A stretch of DNA of 36,166 nucleotides from Lewinellaceae bacterium (GCA_024644235.1 JAHELJ010000037.1:1-36166); one strand, 5' to 3'. Shown: positions 1 through 8,566, counted from the first letter of the stretch. Made by a program: numbers and translations. The notes: generated from the sequence alone by a model not told the origin.

Positions 1-581
1 CTCAGACTGATTCCCAGTACCGAAAGTTGATCAGCTATGTGCCTCAAATTGCACGATTCCCGGAAAACCTGACGGTAATTGAATTGATAAAGATGATCGA
101 GAATTTGAGGGGACCGGCTGATCGTAAAGAGGAGATGATTGATCTTTTCGAGATTCGTGAGTTTCTGACAAAGAAGTTTCGATTACTGTCTGGCGGTATG
201 AAGCAACGGGTAAATCTTGTCGTAGCCCTGATGCATGACAATCCCGTTTTAATCCTTGATGAACCCACCAGCGGGCTCGATCCGATCGCGATGATTAGTC
301 TAAAGGCCTTTCTTGCTCATGAGAAAAAAAGGGACAAAATCATTTTGATAAGCAGTCATATCCTATCCTTCGTTGACGAAATGGCAGATCAGATCGTGTT
401 TCTGTTGGAGGGGAGGATATACTATTCTGGGCTTAAGAGTGATCTCAAGAAATCGTTTGGCACCAGCGATCTCGAATCTGCTATAGCTCACATACTGAGA
501 GGAGATCCGCCGCTCATAGAAAACGGGAACGGCGAGAGACAAATGGAAAAAGACATAAAAGTAAAGGGGAGTCATGAATAA
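1..581 (+). CDS. nosF: NosF-like ABC transporter ATP-binding protein (5' partial)
   Basis: The reading frame is open to the left window edge (codons from position 3), so the true start and the Walker A loop lie outside. The visible part carries a Q-loop (SYVPQ), the ABC signature LSGGMKQR, Walker B LILDEP followed by a D-loop (SGLD), and the H-loop (ISSH), so this is a complete C-terminal two thirds of an ABC ATPase. The stretch after the Q-loop (ARFPENLTV) and the partner permease resemble NosF of nitrous-oxide reductase maturation clusters, where NosFY with NosD helps assemble the copper sites of NosZ. It overlaps the next gene by 8 bp, which indicates translational coupling. The nos assignment rests on family resemblance; nosZ, nosD and nosL would have to be upstream of the window. 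Otherwise it is a generic ABC-2 exporter ATPase. Confidence 0.85.
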   Translation, partial: QTDSQYRKLISYVPQIARFPENLTVIELIKMIENLRGPADRKEEMIDLFEIREFLTKKFRLLSGGMKQRVNLVVALMHDNPVLILDEPTSGLDPIAMISLKAFLAHEKKRDKIILISSHILSFVDEMADQIVFLLEGRIYYSGLKSDLKKSFGTSDLESAIAHILRGDPPLIENGNGERQMEKDIKVKGSHE

Positions 582-1356
582 GATTTTTACCTATAGTTTC
601 TATGATTTGGCTCGGAGCAGGTGGACGCTGATCTACTTCATATTTTATCTCTTGATCGCCTCGAGCTTGTTTGTCTTTGTGAATGACCCTTCCAGAGTCA
701 TTATAAGCTTGTTGAATGTGGTCTTATATCTATGCCCTTTGATTGCCTTAGTTATCTGTGTAACATATTATTATTCCAGTCTCGATTTCATTGAATTGCT
801 TCTGGCACAACCAGTGAGCCGGTCAGCTATATTTTGGGGACAATATCTCGGCGTTGCGACGTCCCTTGCCCTTAGCTTGGTATTGGGACTTGGATTTCCT
901 TTTACTTTGTTCGGGATATTCGTTTCTGCTGAAATTTGGAATTTCCTCATATTGCTCGTAGCAGGAGTTTTCCTTACTTACATTTTTGCCGCATTGGCTT
1001 TCATCATCGTTTTGCGATTTCCAAACCGGATCAAGGGTTTTGGCATTGCCATTTTCACCTGGTTGGTTTTATCAATATTTTATGATGGTGGGCTTTTGCT
1101 GCTTCTGTCGATTTTTTCGGACTATCCATTAGAGAATTTTGCCCTGACAGCTACTTTATTGAATCCGATTGATCTCTCCCGAATATTGGTACTTCTTAAA
1201 TTGGATATTTCTGCTTTGATGGGCTATACAGGAGCAGTGTTTCAGCGCTTCTTTGGATCGGGCTATGGCATGGGCTTTTCTATTCTTGTTCTTTTACTTT
1301 GGTCCGTAATACCCTTCCTGATGATACGGCGAATAGCGGTGAAACGGGATTTCTGA
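574..1356 (+). CDS. nosY: NosY-like ABC transporter permease
   Basis: This 260-residue protein is very hydrophobic, with about six transmembrane segments, the usual layout of ABC-2 type permeases. Residues about 63-95 (YYYSSLDFIELLLAQPVSRS and the following helix) match the conserved loop of Bacteroidota NosY proteins. Together with the ATPase it would form an inner-membrane transporter for maturation of the periplasmic copper enzyme nitrous-oxide reductase. The ATG lies inside the end of the ATPase gene (8 bp overlap), so the two are surely co-expressed. No further co-directional gene follows closely, so this looks like the 3' end of the operon. The general ABC permease call is solid; the nos role is inferred from similarity and not from a visible nosZ. 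Confidence 0.8.
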   Translation: MNKIFTYSFYDLARSRWTLIYFIFYLLIASSLFVFVNDPSRVIISLLNVVLYLCPLIALVICVTYYYSSLDFIELLLAQPVSRSAIFWGQYLGVATSLALSLVLGLGFPFTLFGIFVSAEIWNFLILLVAGVFLTYIFAALAFIIVLRFPNRIKGFGIAIFTWLVLSIFYDGGLLLLLSIFSDYPLENFALTATLLNPIDLSRILVLLKLDISALMGYTGAVFQRFFGSGYGMGFSILVLLLWSVIPFLMIRRIAVKRDF

Positions 1357-1438
1357 TCAGAAGTCTGGATAGAAATTTTCAGATTTTTAGGAGGTCACCA
1401 ATGTAGTCTTCCTGTAGGGTTGAAAGCCACGATCGCTA

Positions 1439-1510
1439 TAACAATAAGTTCACGGACCGATAATTGCTAACTGGTTGATACTCTTTAACTAACATGAAAA
1501 CTTATTGTTA
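1439..1510. repeat. Perfect 12-bp inverted repeat with 48-bp spacer
   Basis: The left arm TAACAATAAGTT (1439-1450) is the exact reverse complement of the right arm AACTTATTGTTA (1499-1510). The arms do not extend further. There is no T-run after the right arm, so it is not an ordinary intrinsic terminator. It could be a long-loop structure downstream of the nosY-like gene or a trace of a small mobile element. Confidence 0.5.
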
Positions 1511-1574
1511 GATCGAAATAATCCTTAGTAGGGTATCTGTTATAAATTCAAAAATTGCTTATTCTAATTTGATC

Positions 1575-1634
1575 ATGGATAAGAAGACCTACCATGGATG
1601 CCGGGCCGCCAACTGGCACAACCTTTGCCAATAA
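1575..1634 (+). pseudogene. Possible transposase / DUF4338-type remnant
   Basis: A 19-codon frame starting at ATG 1575 encodes a peptide containing CRAANWHNLCQ before a stop. The pattern C/Y-R-A-A-N-W-x-x-L/V-G-x-T is a hallmark of DUF4338 (DruA-like) proteins and related transposases, and only this motif survives. No flanking homology could be recognised. Chance similarity over so short a stretch is possible, hence the low confidence. Confidence 0.25.
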
Positions 1635-1705
1635 TTGTGTGGCCAGAGTAATCTCCTTCAAAATTTCTATCTACATTTTATTCAGTTGCTAAAACAAGAT
1701 GTTGC

Positions 1706-2221
1706 ATGAGATATCTTTTGACCATCTGTCCCTTATTGCTAAGTTTTCTTATTGATGCTCAAAATCGAAAGATAGGAATCGACCTGAATGATAAGAACAC
1801 GTTAGATGGGCAGAGATATGCTCAGCATGAGAATGACGGGTTCTTAGCAAATTCTGTTACTATATCCTCTACCAAGTACTCCAGCACATGGGTACATGAC
1901 GGTGATCGGAGCCCGGGAGGCATATCCAATCACATTAAGGCATCGACTATCGAGCCCTTTCTTAATCTAAGGGCTAAGTTCTATCAAGATCAATACATCT
2001 TGGTAATGTATTCAGGTAGCAATGCTGCATTTTGCTATGTTACAGACGAAACTGGCAGAACTGTGCATAGGTACGCTGGCCTGCTGGGAAAAGAACCTGC
2101 CTTGATGAATATCGACTATCTGCCCCAAGGCCAGTACCACCTTAACATAGAAGTTGCAGGCAAATTATATCAACGTGCTTTTTACCGCGAAGAAGTTATC
2201 AACTTTGGAGAAGAGAACTAG
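1706..2221 (+). CDS. Secreted hypothetical protein
   Basis: This 171-residue protein begins with a clear signal peptide (positively charged start, hydrophobic LLTICPLLLSFLI, likely cleavage after DAQ near residue 19), so it is exported. The mature part is polar. Its last 70 residues have alternating strands ending in a YLPQGQYHLNIEVAGK segment that resembles the small immunoglobulin-like C-terminal modules (DUF3244 or Por-tail-like) common in exported Bacteroidota proteins, though the usual YPNP start of a type IX tail is absent. I do not recognise the family and assign no function. The gene stands alone: a gap of about 350 bp precedes it and a terminator lies 95 bp after its stop. Confidence 0.7.
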   Translation: MRYLLTICPLLLSFLIDAQNRKIGIDLNDKNTLDGQRYAQHENDGFLANSVTISSTKYSSTWVHDGDRSPGGISNHIKASTIEPFLNLRAKFYQDQYILVMYSGSNAAFCYVTDETGRTVHRYAGLLGKEPALMNIDYLPQGQYHLNIEVAGKLYQRAFYREEVINFGEEN

Positions 2222-2315
2222 CATTGGTTGTAGAAAAGAGAGAAGATCGTCCAGCCCATGAGTTGAAGATTCGAGAAGTAAAATCACTTTTAAGAATCAA
2301 ATAATCACAAGGTTT

Positions 2316-2353
2316 ACCCGGTAGCAGACTTTTTTGACTGTTGCCGGGTTTTT
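2316..2353 (+). terminator. Rho-independent terminator
   Basis: ACCCGGTAGCAG (2316-2327) pairs with CTGTTGCCGGGT (2338-2349) to form a 12-bp stem with two G-T wobbles and a 10-nt loop, followed by a T-run (2349-2353). It would end transcripts of the secreted protein gene upstream. In the minus direction there is no T-run, so it is one-way. Confidence 0.85.
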
Positions 2354-2410
2354 CGATTTAGCAAGATTACTGGTGCTTTGTAAAAAAATGATTAGGCAAA
2401 TTCGAAAATC

Positions 2411-3271
2411 CTATACACTACAGATTTCCACGCCTTGTCTTAGGCTAGCTATTTTATCATCTCGCTTTGGAATAAACTCCTGTCCCAAATAGCCCTGGAA
2501 GCCCGTTTCTTTGATTGCATTTATGACAGCAGGATAATAGATCTCTTGTGTTTCATCGATTTCATTTCGGCCAGGCACACCTCCAGTATGATAATGAGCA
2601 ATGTGATCTGAATATTTTCTGATCGTTGCAATCAGATCCCCTTCCATGATTTGCATATGGTAGATATCATACAGCAACTTAAAATTAGGTGAACCCACTT
2701 TCTCCACAAGCTCGACACCCCATGGAGTATGATCACATTGATAGTCTTTATGATTTACTTTACTATTTAGTAATTCCATGGCTACCATTACTCCTACCTT
2801 CTCGGCATGCTTCGCGATCGGGTCTAAACCAACGGCACAGTTTTCAAGACCGTTTTTGTCATCAAGGCCATTGCGATTTCCAGAAAAAACGATAACATTT
2901 GGAATACCATTATCAGCCGCTTTGTCAAGTAGCTGAAGGTAATTTTTCTGTAGCTCAACATGCAACTTAGGTTGATTGAAACCTTCAGTAAGACTGACCC
3001 AGGTATCAGTGCCCATCGCACATGTAAGGCCATACTTTTGCAAGATCGGCCAGTCAGCCGGTCCAACAATCTCAATACTCTTGATACCAATGTCTTGTGC
3101 TGCCTCACAAAGTGCCTCCAGAGGTATGTCGTTGTAGCACCACCGACAGGCAGAGTGCTCGATCAATCCATCTTCAAATAGACCTTTATTTCCAGCCATT
3201 AAATTCTGTTTGTTAATTGCCATTGCTCCTGCTATGATTGAAATGTTGCGAATGAGTTCTCTCCTTTTCAT
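2411..3271 (-). CDS. Hydroxypyruvate isomerase-like TIM-barrel protein, exported
   Basis: The protein belongs to the xylose-isomerase-like TIM barrel superfamily (Hyi/sugar phosphate isomerase-epimerase type). Visible active-site features include an acidic metal ligand in VAMELLNSK, the YDIYHMQ strand with Asp and His, and a C-terminal GQEF glutamate. The N-terminus (MKRRELIRNISIIAGAMA) is a Tat-like or Sec signal, so it probably acts outside the cytoplasm on a sugar or keto-sugar. I place the start at the ATG at 3271 (286 residues); the frame can extend to a TTG at 3292, but that would put seven extra residues before the signal. It is divergent from the acetyltransferase gene. Its substrate cannot be read from sequence; exported relatives are often linked with DUF1080 and Gfo/Idh/MocA genes, both also in this window. 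Confidence 0.85.
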   Translation of the reverse strand: MKRRELIRNISIIAGAMAINKQNLMAGNKGLFEDGLIEHSACRWCYNDIPLEALCEAAQDIGIKSIEIVGPADWPILQKYGLTCAMGTDTWVSLTEGFNQPKLHVELQKNYLQLLDKAADNGIPNVIVFSGNRNGLDDKNGLENCAVGLDPIAKHAEKVGVMVAMELLNSKVNHKDYQCDHTPWGVELVEKVGSPNFKLLYDIYHMQIMEGDLIATIRKYSDHIAHYHTGGVPGRNEIDETQEIYYPAVINAIKETGFQGYLGQEFIPKRDDKIASLRQGVEICSV

Positions 3272-3367
3272 GATCCTGACAGTTTTCCTCAAGATACAAA
3301 GGTTCGGAAATAGGTAGAACCCTTAGAGTCAAAACAATACATTCGTATTGATTAAATTGAATAGCCT

Positions 3368-3820
3368 ATGTTAGGAAGTATCGAGATTCAGACCCTGGAC
3401 AAGGATAATCTCCCGGATTTAGCCCATCTTATGGTGGCCCTCTGGCCTGAATTATCTTTCACAGAAGCCTTCAAAGATTGCGAGAATAAGCTGAGATCAG
3501 ATTCTGAGATCACTTTTCTTTCTAAGACTTGGGAGGGATCATACGTGGGATTTGTTACCATTTCTATCCGCTTTGAGCATGTGGAAGGAACGCATTCCTC
3601 TCCTGTCGGTTACCTGGAGGGAATCTATGTGAAGCCAGAAATGAGACAACAGGGGGTAGCGCGGAAGCTTTTTTCGAATGCCGAAGAATGGTGCAAGAAA
3701 AAGGGATGTCATGAGATGGGATCAGATGCTACGTTAGATAATTTAGTGTCTCATCGATTTCATTTCAAAGCAGGATTTCAGGAAGTGAATCGCCTGGTAT
3801 GCTACCGAAAGGAACTATGA
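3368..3820 (+). CDS. AAC(6')-I-like GNAT acetyltransferase
   Basis: This 150-residue protein is the normal length for a single-domain GNAT enzyme. The acetyl-CoA-binding motif A spans residues 84-101 (EGIYVKPEMRQQGVARKL). Several landmarks match aminoglycoside 6'-N-acetyltransferases of the AAC(6')-I type: LWPE near residue 25, EGTHSSPVGYLEGIYV (73-88), a CHEMGSDATLDN segment, and a C-terminal aromatic-basic YRKEL. The family transfers acetyl from acetyl-CoA to the 6'-amino group of aminoglycosides; chromosomal members may have other physiological amine substrates. It stands alone, divergent from the TIM-barrel gene, with no mobile-element genes close by, which suggests an intrinsic gene and not an acquired cassette. 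Family call is strong; actual resistance is not shown. Confidence 0.85.
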   Translation: MLGSIEIQTLDKDNLPDLAHLMVALWPELSFTEAFKDCENKLRSDSEITFLSKTWEGSYVGFVTISIRFEHVEGTHSSPVGYLEGIYVKPEMRQQGVARKLFSNAEEWCKKKGCHEMGSDATLDNLVSHRFHFKAGFQEVNRLVCYRKEL

Positions 3821-3874
3821 ATTATCGGCCATTGAGCCAGGCCATCCATCGAAAATTAATTACTTTCCAGCCAC

Positions 3875-4375
3875 ATGAATGAATACGCAATTAACATCCA
3901 TCAATCAGTTGCAATTCTGATTGATGGCAATAACATTGAACTCAGCCTGCCAGCGATTGTTGAGGAGAAAAATGCATTAATCGATTTCGATGTACTCATC
4001 CCCAAATTGCTGCAGAACAGAGGACTAAGCAGACTCATCTATTTCCGGGAAGGAAAAAGCATCTCTGAAAAATTGGCAGAACGACTTTTGAAGAAATTTC
4101 ATGGATCTGTGATGCCATGTCATAAGTCGGCAGATATTCCCCTAACGATTAAAGCTACACAGATTGCTACCAAAGTGGACACTATCATCATCTTATCTGG
4201 TGATGCTGATTACGTGGAGCTGGTCAGGCACCTGCGAGGTGAAGGAGTGCGAGTCGAAATAGCTGCTGTGGAACGGACTACCGCACGGATCCTTCTGGAG
4301 GAAGCAGACCATTTTACTCCAATCACTCATGAAGATTGCTATCTTTTGAAGACGTACAAAGGGAAGAAGAAGTAG
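3875..4375 (+). CDS. NYN-domain (LabA/DUF88-like) putative RNase
   Basis: The 166 residues make up a single PIN-like NYN domain. The first strand and catalytic aspartate are in VAILIDGNNIE (about residues 13-23), and the second acidic cluster is in LSGDADYVELVRHL (about 108-121), followed by the typical GVRVEIAAVE strand. NYN proteins of this kind are metal-dependent ribonucleases or RNA-binding proteins of the cytoplasm, often in stress or RNA-quality-control settings. It follows the acetyltransferase by 54 bp in the same direction, so co-transcription is possible but there is no functional link. No extra domain such as OST-HTH is present. Its RNA target is unknown. Confidence 0.9.
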   Translation: MNEYAINIHQSVAILIDGNNIELSLPAIVEEKNALIDFDVLIPKLLQNRGLSRLIYFREGKSISEKLAERLLKKFHGSVMPCHKSADIPLTIKATQIATKVDTIIILSGDADYVELVRHLRGEGVRVEIAAVERTTARILLEEADHFTPITHEDCYLLKTYKGKKK

Positions 4376-4468
4376 AATACCTGATAGAGGAAAGCCAGGG
4401 ATGCAAGAATAGGAGAGTCAGAGCATTCGTATCAGGAATGACTTAACTTATCAGCAGAATTTTGTTGA

Positions 4469-5167
4469 ATGAAGTATCGCCTTCGAGTTTTGGTAATGAC
4501 TTTGATGCTGGGAGTGACCATTGTGAAATCTCAGCCAGAGCGCATTCTTCCAAACTGCCCATTTCACATAGTCATTGCATTGGATTTCTCCGCCAGCGAA
4601 CGCGCCTTTCTAGATGAGATCCAAACAGTGCTATTTGCTCTTACCAGCAGGTTCGAACTTCATCCAAACAGTTTGAGAATCGGTATTGTCTCCTTCAACC
4701 GGGGGGCACAGATTATTTCGCCATTGATTGGAAATACGGATAGCCTGGAAGTCACTATCGACAAATTGCGGATCCCCCTAAATGTTTTCGCTACAGACAT
4801 CCATGCCGGTATTGAATTGGGAGGCAAGCTATTTGAAGAAAATTCTCTCGAAAGCGTTCCCAAATTCTTCATTCTGGTATCAGACGGAGATCCACACGCA
4901 CATGCTCGTGGATTTGGTTATCAGGAAGACCTGGTGATGGCCGAAAAATTAAAGAATGGCAATGCAATCAAATCAATAGATCCGGTCCATTTTTTTGCGA
5001 TTTATTCGGGAAGAGTGACACCATATCAAGATGTGTTCAGGGAAAACGTGCGACAAGCATCAATTCGTCACCTGCAAAAGATGGTGAGTTCAGAGGAGTC
5101 ATTTTTTTACTTCGAGGATTATCCTGAATTGGTGAATCTACTGGAACAACTGAGCAGTTGTCTCTGA
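4469..5167 (+). CDS. Exported von Willebrand factor A domain protein
   Basis: The protein has an N-terminal signal peptide (residues about 1-21, VLVMTLMLGVTIVKS) followed by one VWA domain covering almost all of the rest. The metal-ion-dependent adhesion site is intact: DFSAS (D39, S41, S43), a threonine in FATDIH, and an aspartate in LVSDGD. VWA domains with a full site bind Mg2+ and mediate protein-protein contacts. There is no BatA/BatB-type membrane anchor, no Por tail and no MoxR gene next to it, so it does not look like a member of the Bacteroidota Bat operon. Its partner is unknown. It lies 93 bp after the NYN gene and converges with the ankyrin gene. Confidence 0.85.
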   Translation: MKYRLRVLVMTLMLGVTIVKSQPERILPNCPFHIVIALDFSASERAFLDEIQTVLFALTSRFELHPNSLRIGIVSFNRGAQIISPLIGNTDSLEVTIDKLRIPLNVFATDIHAGIELGGKLFEENSLESVPKFFILVSDGDPHAHARGFGYQEDLVMAEKLKNGNAIKSIDPVHFFAIYSGRVTPYQDVFRENVRQASIRHLQKMVSSEESFFYFEDYPELVNLLEQLSSCL

Positions 5168-5175
5168 TTACCATT

Positions 5176-5198
5176 AGGTTTACATTCAATATGAACCT
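5176..5198. terminator. Weak hairpin between convergent genes
   Basis: AGGTTTACAT (5176-5185) can pair with ATATGAACCT (5189-5198) with one wobble and one mismatch around a 3-nt loop. It lies between the stops of the convergent VWA and ankyrin genes. No T-run follows on either strand, so terminator function is uncertain. Confidence 0.3.
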
Positions 5199-5253
5199 GG
5201 GCTATCTTGAAAAGTATGCCTAGAATGTTTGAAATCCCATTACGAGTAGAATA

Positions 5254-6108
5254 CTACCCTTCACGCCGGGTAGCGGTGACTAGTGGCACCGGATCATGTA
5301 TAGTCAGCGATACTGCTTGCCCATCTTGCACTTCAAAATGAATGCGGACAGAAGCAGCACCTCCTGGAGAGAAAACATGCTGATCCACCCGATTTAGAAC
5401 CCTGCCGATTTTGTCTCCCCGACTCATATATAGCATTCCTCGACTATTGAGTTCCACAGTGAAAACCTCATTGTCAAGGGTGCCAAAGGTAAATTGGCCC
5501 ATATATGCTTTTTGCTCCTCTTCGGTGATATCCAAGCTGACAGCCCGGATGTCAGCATCGCCGAAAGATTTAAGATATTCTATCAAAGTGTTGGCATTTT
5601 CTTTTTCTAAATCTGTCGCATCATCGTAGCGTAATCTGATTTGGGCATGATGCATGAGTGTGAATCCATGCGGGCCATGAATACGTTGTACCCCTGGCAT
5701 CGACTCAACCATAGCTTTCACCGCTTCAACATTTCCCAGCATCGCAAATGTATAAATGTTGGGACGAGCTCCATGTTCAATCAATACTTCTGCGATGTCC
5801 CTTCTTCCCATGTGAGAAGCGGCACCTAAAGCGCTTTCCCAATCACCAAAACCCCAGTCCCAGGCTGCCTTTGCCAATTCGGGTCTGGCTGACACCATTT
5901 CCTTCACCTCTTCGAACCGGGTGTGTGAAGCCCCAACAATAGCTCTCACATCTTCCGGGCTATGACTTGGGAACTCTGAAGAAACAGCCGGATCTGAGTA
6001 TGTATGAAGCTTGGATCTTCTGGGATTCCACCATGCTGCTGTGCTCAGACCAAAAAGCGCACCAGCCGATTGACCAACAAAATATCTGCGACCATTGCTA
6101 TTCATCAT
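5254..6108 (-). CDS. Exported ankyrin-repeat protein
   Basis: This 284-residue protein has an N-terminal twin-arginine-containing or Sec signal (GRRYFVGQSAGALFGLSTAAW). Residues about 50-155 form two to three ankyrin repeats: the SALGAASHMGRRDIAEVLIE repeat ending in HGARPN, a degenerate AMLGNVEAVKAMVE repeat, and a GFTLMHHAQ repeat start. The last 90 residues are a separate beta-rich region without a name, resembling the C-terminal beta-strand modules found in exported hydrolases (for example, QFTFGTLDNEVFTVELN). Ankyrin repeats bind proteins; no enzyme motif is visible. It lies just downstream (28 bp) of the TonB-dependent receptor on the same strand, so it may be co-transcribed with it. 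Role unknown. Confidence 0.8.
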   Translation of the reverse strand: MMNSNGRRYFVGQSAGALFGLSTAAWWNPRRSKLHTYSDPAVSSEFPSHSPEDVRAIVGASHTRFEEVKEMVSARPELAKAAWDWGFGDWESALGAASHMGRRDIAEVLIEHGARPNIYTFAMLGNVEAVKAMVESMPGVQRIHGPHGFTLMHHAQIRLRYDDATDLEKENANTLIEYLKSFGDADIRAVSLDITEEEQKAYMGQFTFGTLDNEVFTVELNSRGMLYMSRGDKIGRVLNRVDQHVFSPGGAASVRIHFEVQDGQAVSLTIHDPVPLVTATRREG

Positions 6109-6136
6109 TTAATTAATTTAGGTCGTCAATTAATTT

Positions 6137-8566
6137 CTAGCTGCCAACACGCCTGGATTCGTCTTCCAGTCCAGTCTTTCTGTTCCTCAATTTCAGGTTC
6201 TGATTACCAAAGTTATAACTCAGACTCAGACTCACTCTTCTGCTGTCCCATCTTCCCATGCCTTCTGAGAAGAGCCCGTTAAACTCAGAATAGCCGTCCC
6301 ATCCACTCTGATAGAATAGATCATTACCGCTAATTTTCACATTCAATTTGTCACTAATAAATTTCTTCTGCAAGCCCACATTCAGACTCCAACTGGTTTC
6401 ATAGCGGAATACGCCACCCCAAACTCCTGGTCCGGAAAACCATCCTGATATCTCACCTTTGAAGGACTTGGGTAAGTCAAAAGTATGTTGCTGAAAAATG
6501 CTGTATGTCCAAGCTTGTATGTCGACAATGGCACCAGATCCGTAGTCAGCCTGGTTGTCTAAATAAGAACCGCTAAGGTTGAAGTAACCGTTCCATTTCT
6601 TGGCGATCTGAACCGGCGCGCTAATGTTAGCACTTATTATGGTCTGCGTGGCCAGGTTCTCCCAGGTAATAAAATTAGCACGGGTGTCATCTTCACTTGG
6701 TCCGATTAATCGAGTGATCTGATCAGAAGTGTAGCTGTATCCGAGTTTAAAATTGTAGCGGTATTTAAGGGTATAACCCAACTCCAGGTTGTTCACAATT
6801 TCCGGCCTTAGGAATGGATTGCCCTTCTCAAAAGACAACTCGCTGAGTTGATTGTTGAAAGGATTTAGCACGTTGTAATCGGGTCGATTGATCCTGCGCC
6901 CATAGTTAAGCGACAGGGAATGCTCATCTGCTAGCTGGTAGGTCAAGCCAGCTGAAGGAAACCAACTTAAATAGTTAAACGTCACCGGTGGCTCGCGAAG
7001 CTCCTCGGTGAAAGGCTGTAAGTCACCCGCAGCATCGGTATGCTCAACTCTCAAACCTGCTGAAAAACTCCATTTCTCACCCACAGGGCCAGAAATATTA
7101 ACATAGCCTGCTGAAACAGTCTCATCGTATTTGAACTCGTTCGATCGGTAAATATTCAATATGTTATCTCCCAGAATTTGATCAAACAGCAAGAAAGTGT
7201 TATCAGTCTCTACTCGACTGAACTTACTGCCCACACCCAATTTAAACTTGCCAAATTCACGATCATAGTCAGCTTTCAAGGTATAAATGACGATATCCCT
7301 GGGGGTGTCGAAAGTGTTGATGATTTCAGTAAGTACTGTTTCTTCTCCGGCATCAAAGTATCGGTTGGGCTGAAATCTCTTGCTCCTCATCCGATATTGG
7401 CCGTAGTCGGCATCAAGTGAAAATGACTGACCTTTCCGGTTGAATCGATAGTTAAAATTGTATGTGTTCTGATCCCGGGAATTGTCTTCACTGTTGTTTG
7501 CAACGAGAATACTATCTACCACTGAAGGGTTAGAAAGCGGAGAGATCTCAATGCGATCAAAAGAAGAATAGTCACGGGTTGAATGTCTGCCAGTCACAAT
7601 GAATCCAATCGTGTTTTCATCATTGAGGAAGAAATCACTTCCCACCCGATAGTCGTAGCTGTTGTGTGGGTTTTCACTCCTGAAAGTTTCCTTCAATTGC
7701 AGCTGATTTTGAAAACTGATAAAATTCATTTTCCAAAAACTCTTGCCGGAGGAATATCCCGTGTTGCCAAAGACATTCATAGTCTTGTTTCGGTAGTTGG
7801 CGCTCACACTCCCGTTCCCCCTGGCATAAAAGCCCTGACTAAAACTTCCACTCAAGGAGCCATTTGCACCCAGGTTTTTGTCTTTTTTTAATCGTATATC
7901 GATAATTCCGGCATTTCCTTCTGCCTCGTATTTCGCCCCCGGGCTAGTGATAATGTCAATCCGGTCGATTTGCTCCGCAGTCAAATTTTGCAGGTAATTT
8001 GATAAGTCCGTGCCGGTAAGCGGCAGTTTTTTACCATCGACATATACCAAAACACCGGACCTACTCAAGACAGAGATATTATCATTATTATCAACCAAGA
8101 CTCCGGGAGCTTTTCGAAGCAATTCGATCGCGTTCTGACCCGCGCTGTTGATGGTTCCCTGTACATTAAACACAGTTCGGTCTGGTTTTACCTCGACAAT
8201 TGCTCTGTCAGCTGTTACCGTGGCCGTCTCTAATTCGATGATCTGGTTGCTGAATGTTAAATCACCCAGATCAATAGATTGGTCTGGCTCTAGTGCTATT
8301 CTATCTGATTGTAACATTTCATAGCCCACATAACTGGCTTGTAAAAAATAGGAATCTGCCTTTAGGGTCCGAAAGCTAAAGCTGCCATCGTCATTTGAAA
8401 CTTCAACCTTTACTAGCGAACTGTCCAATGCACTGTAAAGAGATACATTCGAATAGATAACCGGAGTACCATCGGATTCAATTAATCGACCTGTGATGGA
8501 CGAAGATTGATTAAACGCATAGCCGGCGACTAAGGCGAGAATAAAGGTAAATGCAACTTTTTTCAT
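6137..8566 (-). CDS. TonB-dependent receptor, outer-membrane beta-barrel family
   Basis: This 809-residue protein has a signal peptide (residues 1-20), a carboxypeptidase-regulatory-like immunoglobulin domain (about 22-110), a TonB plug domain (about 130-235, with VYVDGKKLPLTGTDLSNYL and the DRIDIITSPGAKYEAEGNAG motif), and a long beta-barrel of the OMP_b-brl type. The C-terminus ends with a strand SLSYNFG and a polar LKLRNRKTG tail typical of this family. Unlike SusC it lacks a SusD partner gene and the usual SusC signature, so it is more likely to carry peptides, metals or small ligands than starch-like glycans. It is divergent from the GH10 gene, and the shared 180-bp region holds a good promoter for the latter. 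Ligand unknown. Confidence 0.93.
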   Translation of the reverse strand: MKKVAFTFILALVAGYAFNQSSSITGRLIESDGTPVIYSNVSLYSALDSSLVKVEVSNDDGSFSFRTLKADSYFLQASYVGYEMLQSDRIALEPDQSIDLGDLTFSNQIIELETATVTADRAIVEVKPDRTVFNVQGTINSAGQNAIELLRKAPGVLVDNNDNISVLSRSGVLVYVDGKKLPLTGTDLSNYLQNLTAEQIDRIDIITSPGAKYEAEGNAGIIDIRLKKDKNLGANGSLSGSFSQGFYARGNGSVSANYRNKTMNVFGNTGYSSGKSFWKMNFISFQNQLQLKETFRSENPHNSYDYRVGSDFFLNDENTIGFIVTGRHSTRDYSSFDRIEISPLSNPSVVDSILVANNSEDNSRDQNTYNFNYRFNRKGQSFSLDADYGQYRMRSKRFQPNRYFDAGEETVLTEIINTFDTPRDIVIYTLKADYDREFGKFKLGVGSKFSRVETDNTFLLFDQILGDNILNIYRSNEFKYDETVSAGYVNISGPVGEKWSFSAGLRVEHTDAAGDLQPFTEELREPPVTFNYLSWFPSAGLTYQLADEHSLSLNYGRRINRPDYNVLNPFNNQLSELSFEKGNPFLRPEIVNNLELGYTLKYRYNFKLGYSYTSDQITRLIGPSEDDTRANFITWENLATQTIISANISAPVQIAKKWNGYFNLSGSYLDNQADYGSGAIVDIQAWTYSIFQQHTFDLPKSFKGEISGWFSGPGVWGGVFRYETSWSLNVGLQKKFISDKLNVKISGNDLFYQSGWDGYSEFNGLFSEGMGRWDSRRVSLSLSYNFGNQNLKLRNRKTGLEDESRRVGS

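Larger units (their letters stand above)
1357..1705. other. Gene-poor intergenic gap
   Basis: This is 349 bp without a convincing gene. It holds a perfect 12-bp inverted repeat (1439-1450 and 1499-1510) and a very short open frame (1575-1634) whose peptide looks like a scrap of a transposase-type gene. No strong terminator or promoter was found. The composition is AT-rich in the middle and more GC-rich near 1590-1620. Confidence 0.6.

Noticed and set aside
3293-3367. Possible -7 box TACATTCG in the divergent TIM-barrel/acetyltransferase region
   Set aside because: No TTTG at the required 19-bp distance, so promoter support is too weak.
4380-4436. CCTGATA ... TATCAGG inverted repeat before the VWA gene
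   Set aside because: Only 7-bp arms with a 43-bp spacer, likely by chance; no regulator gene or promoter matches it.
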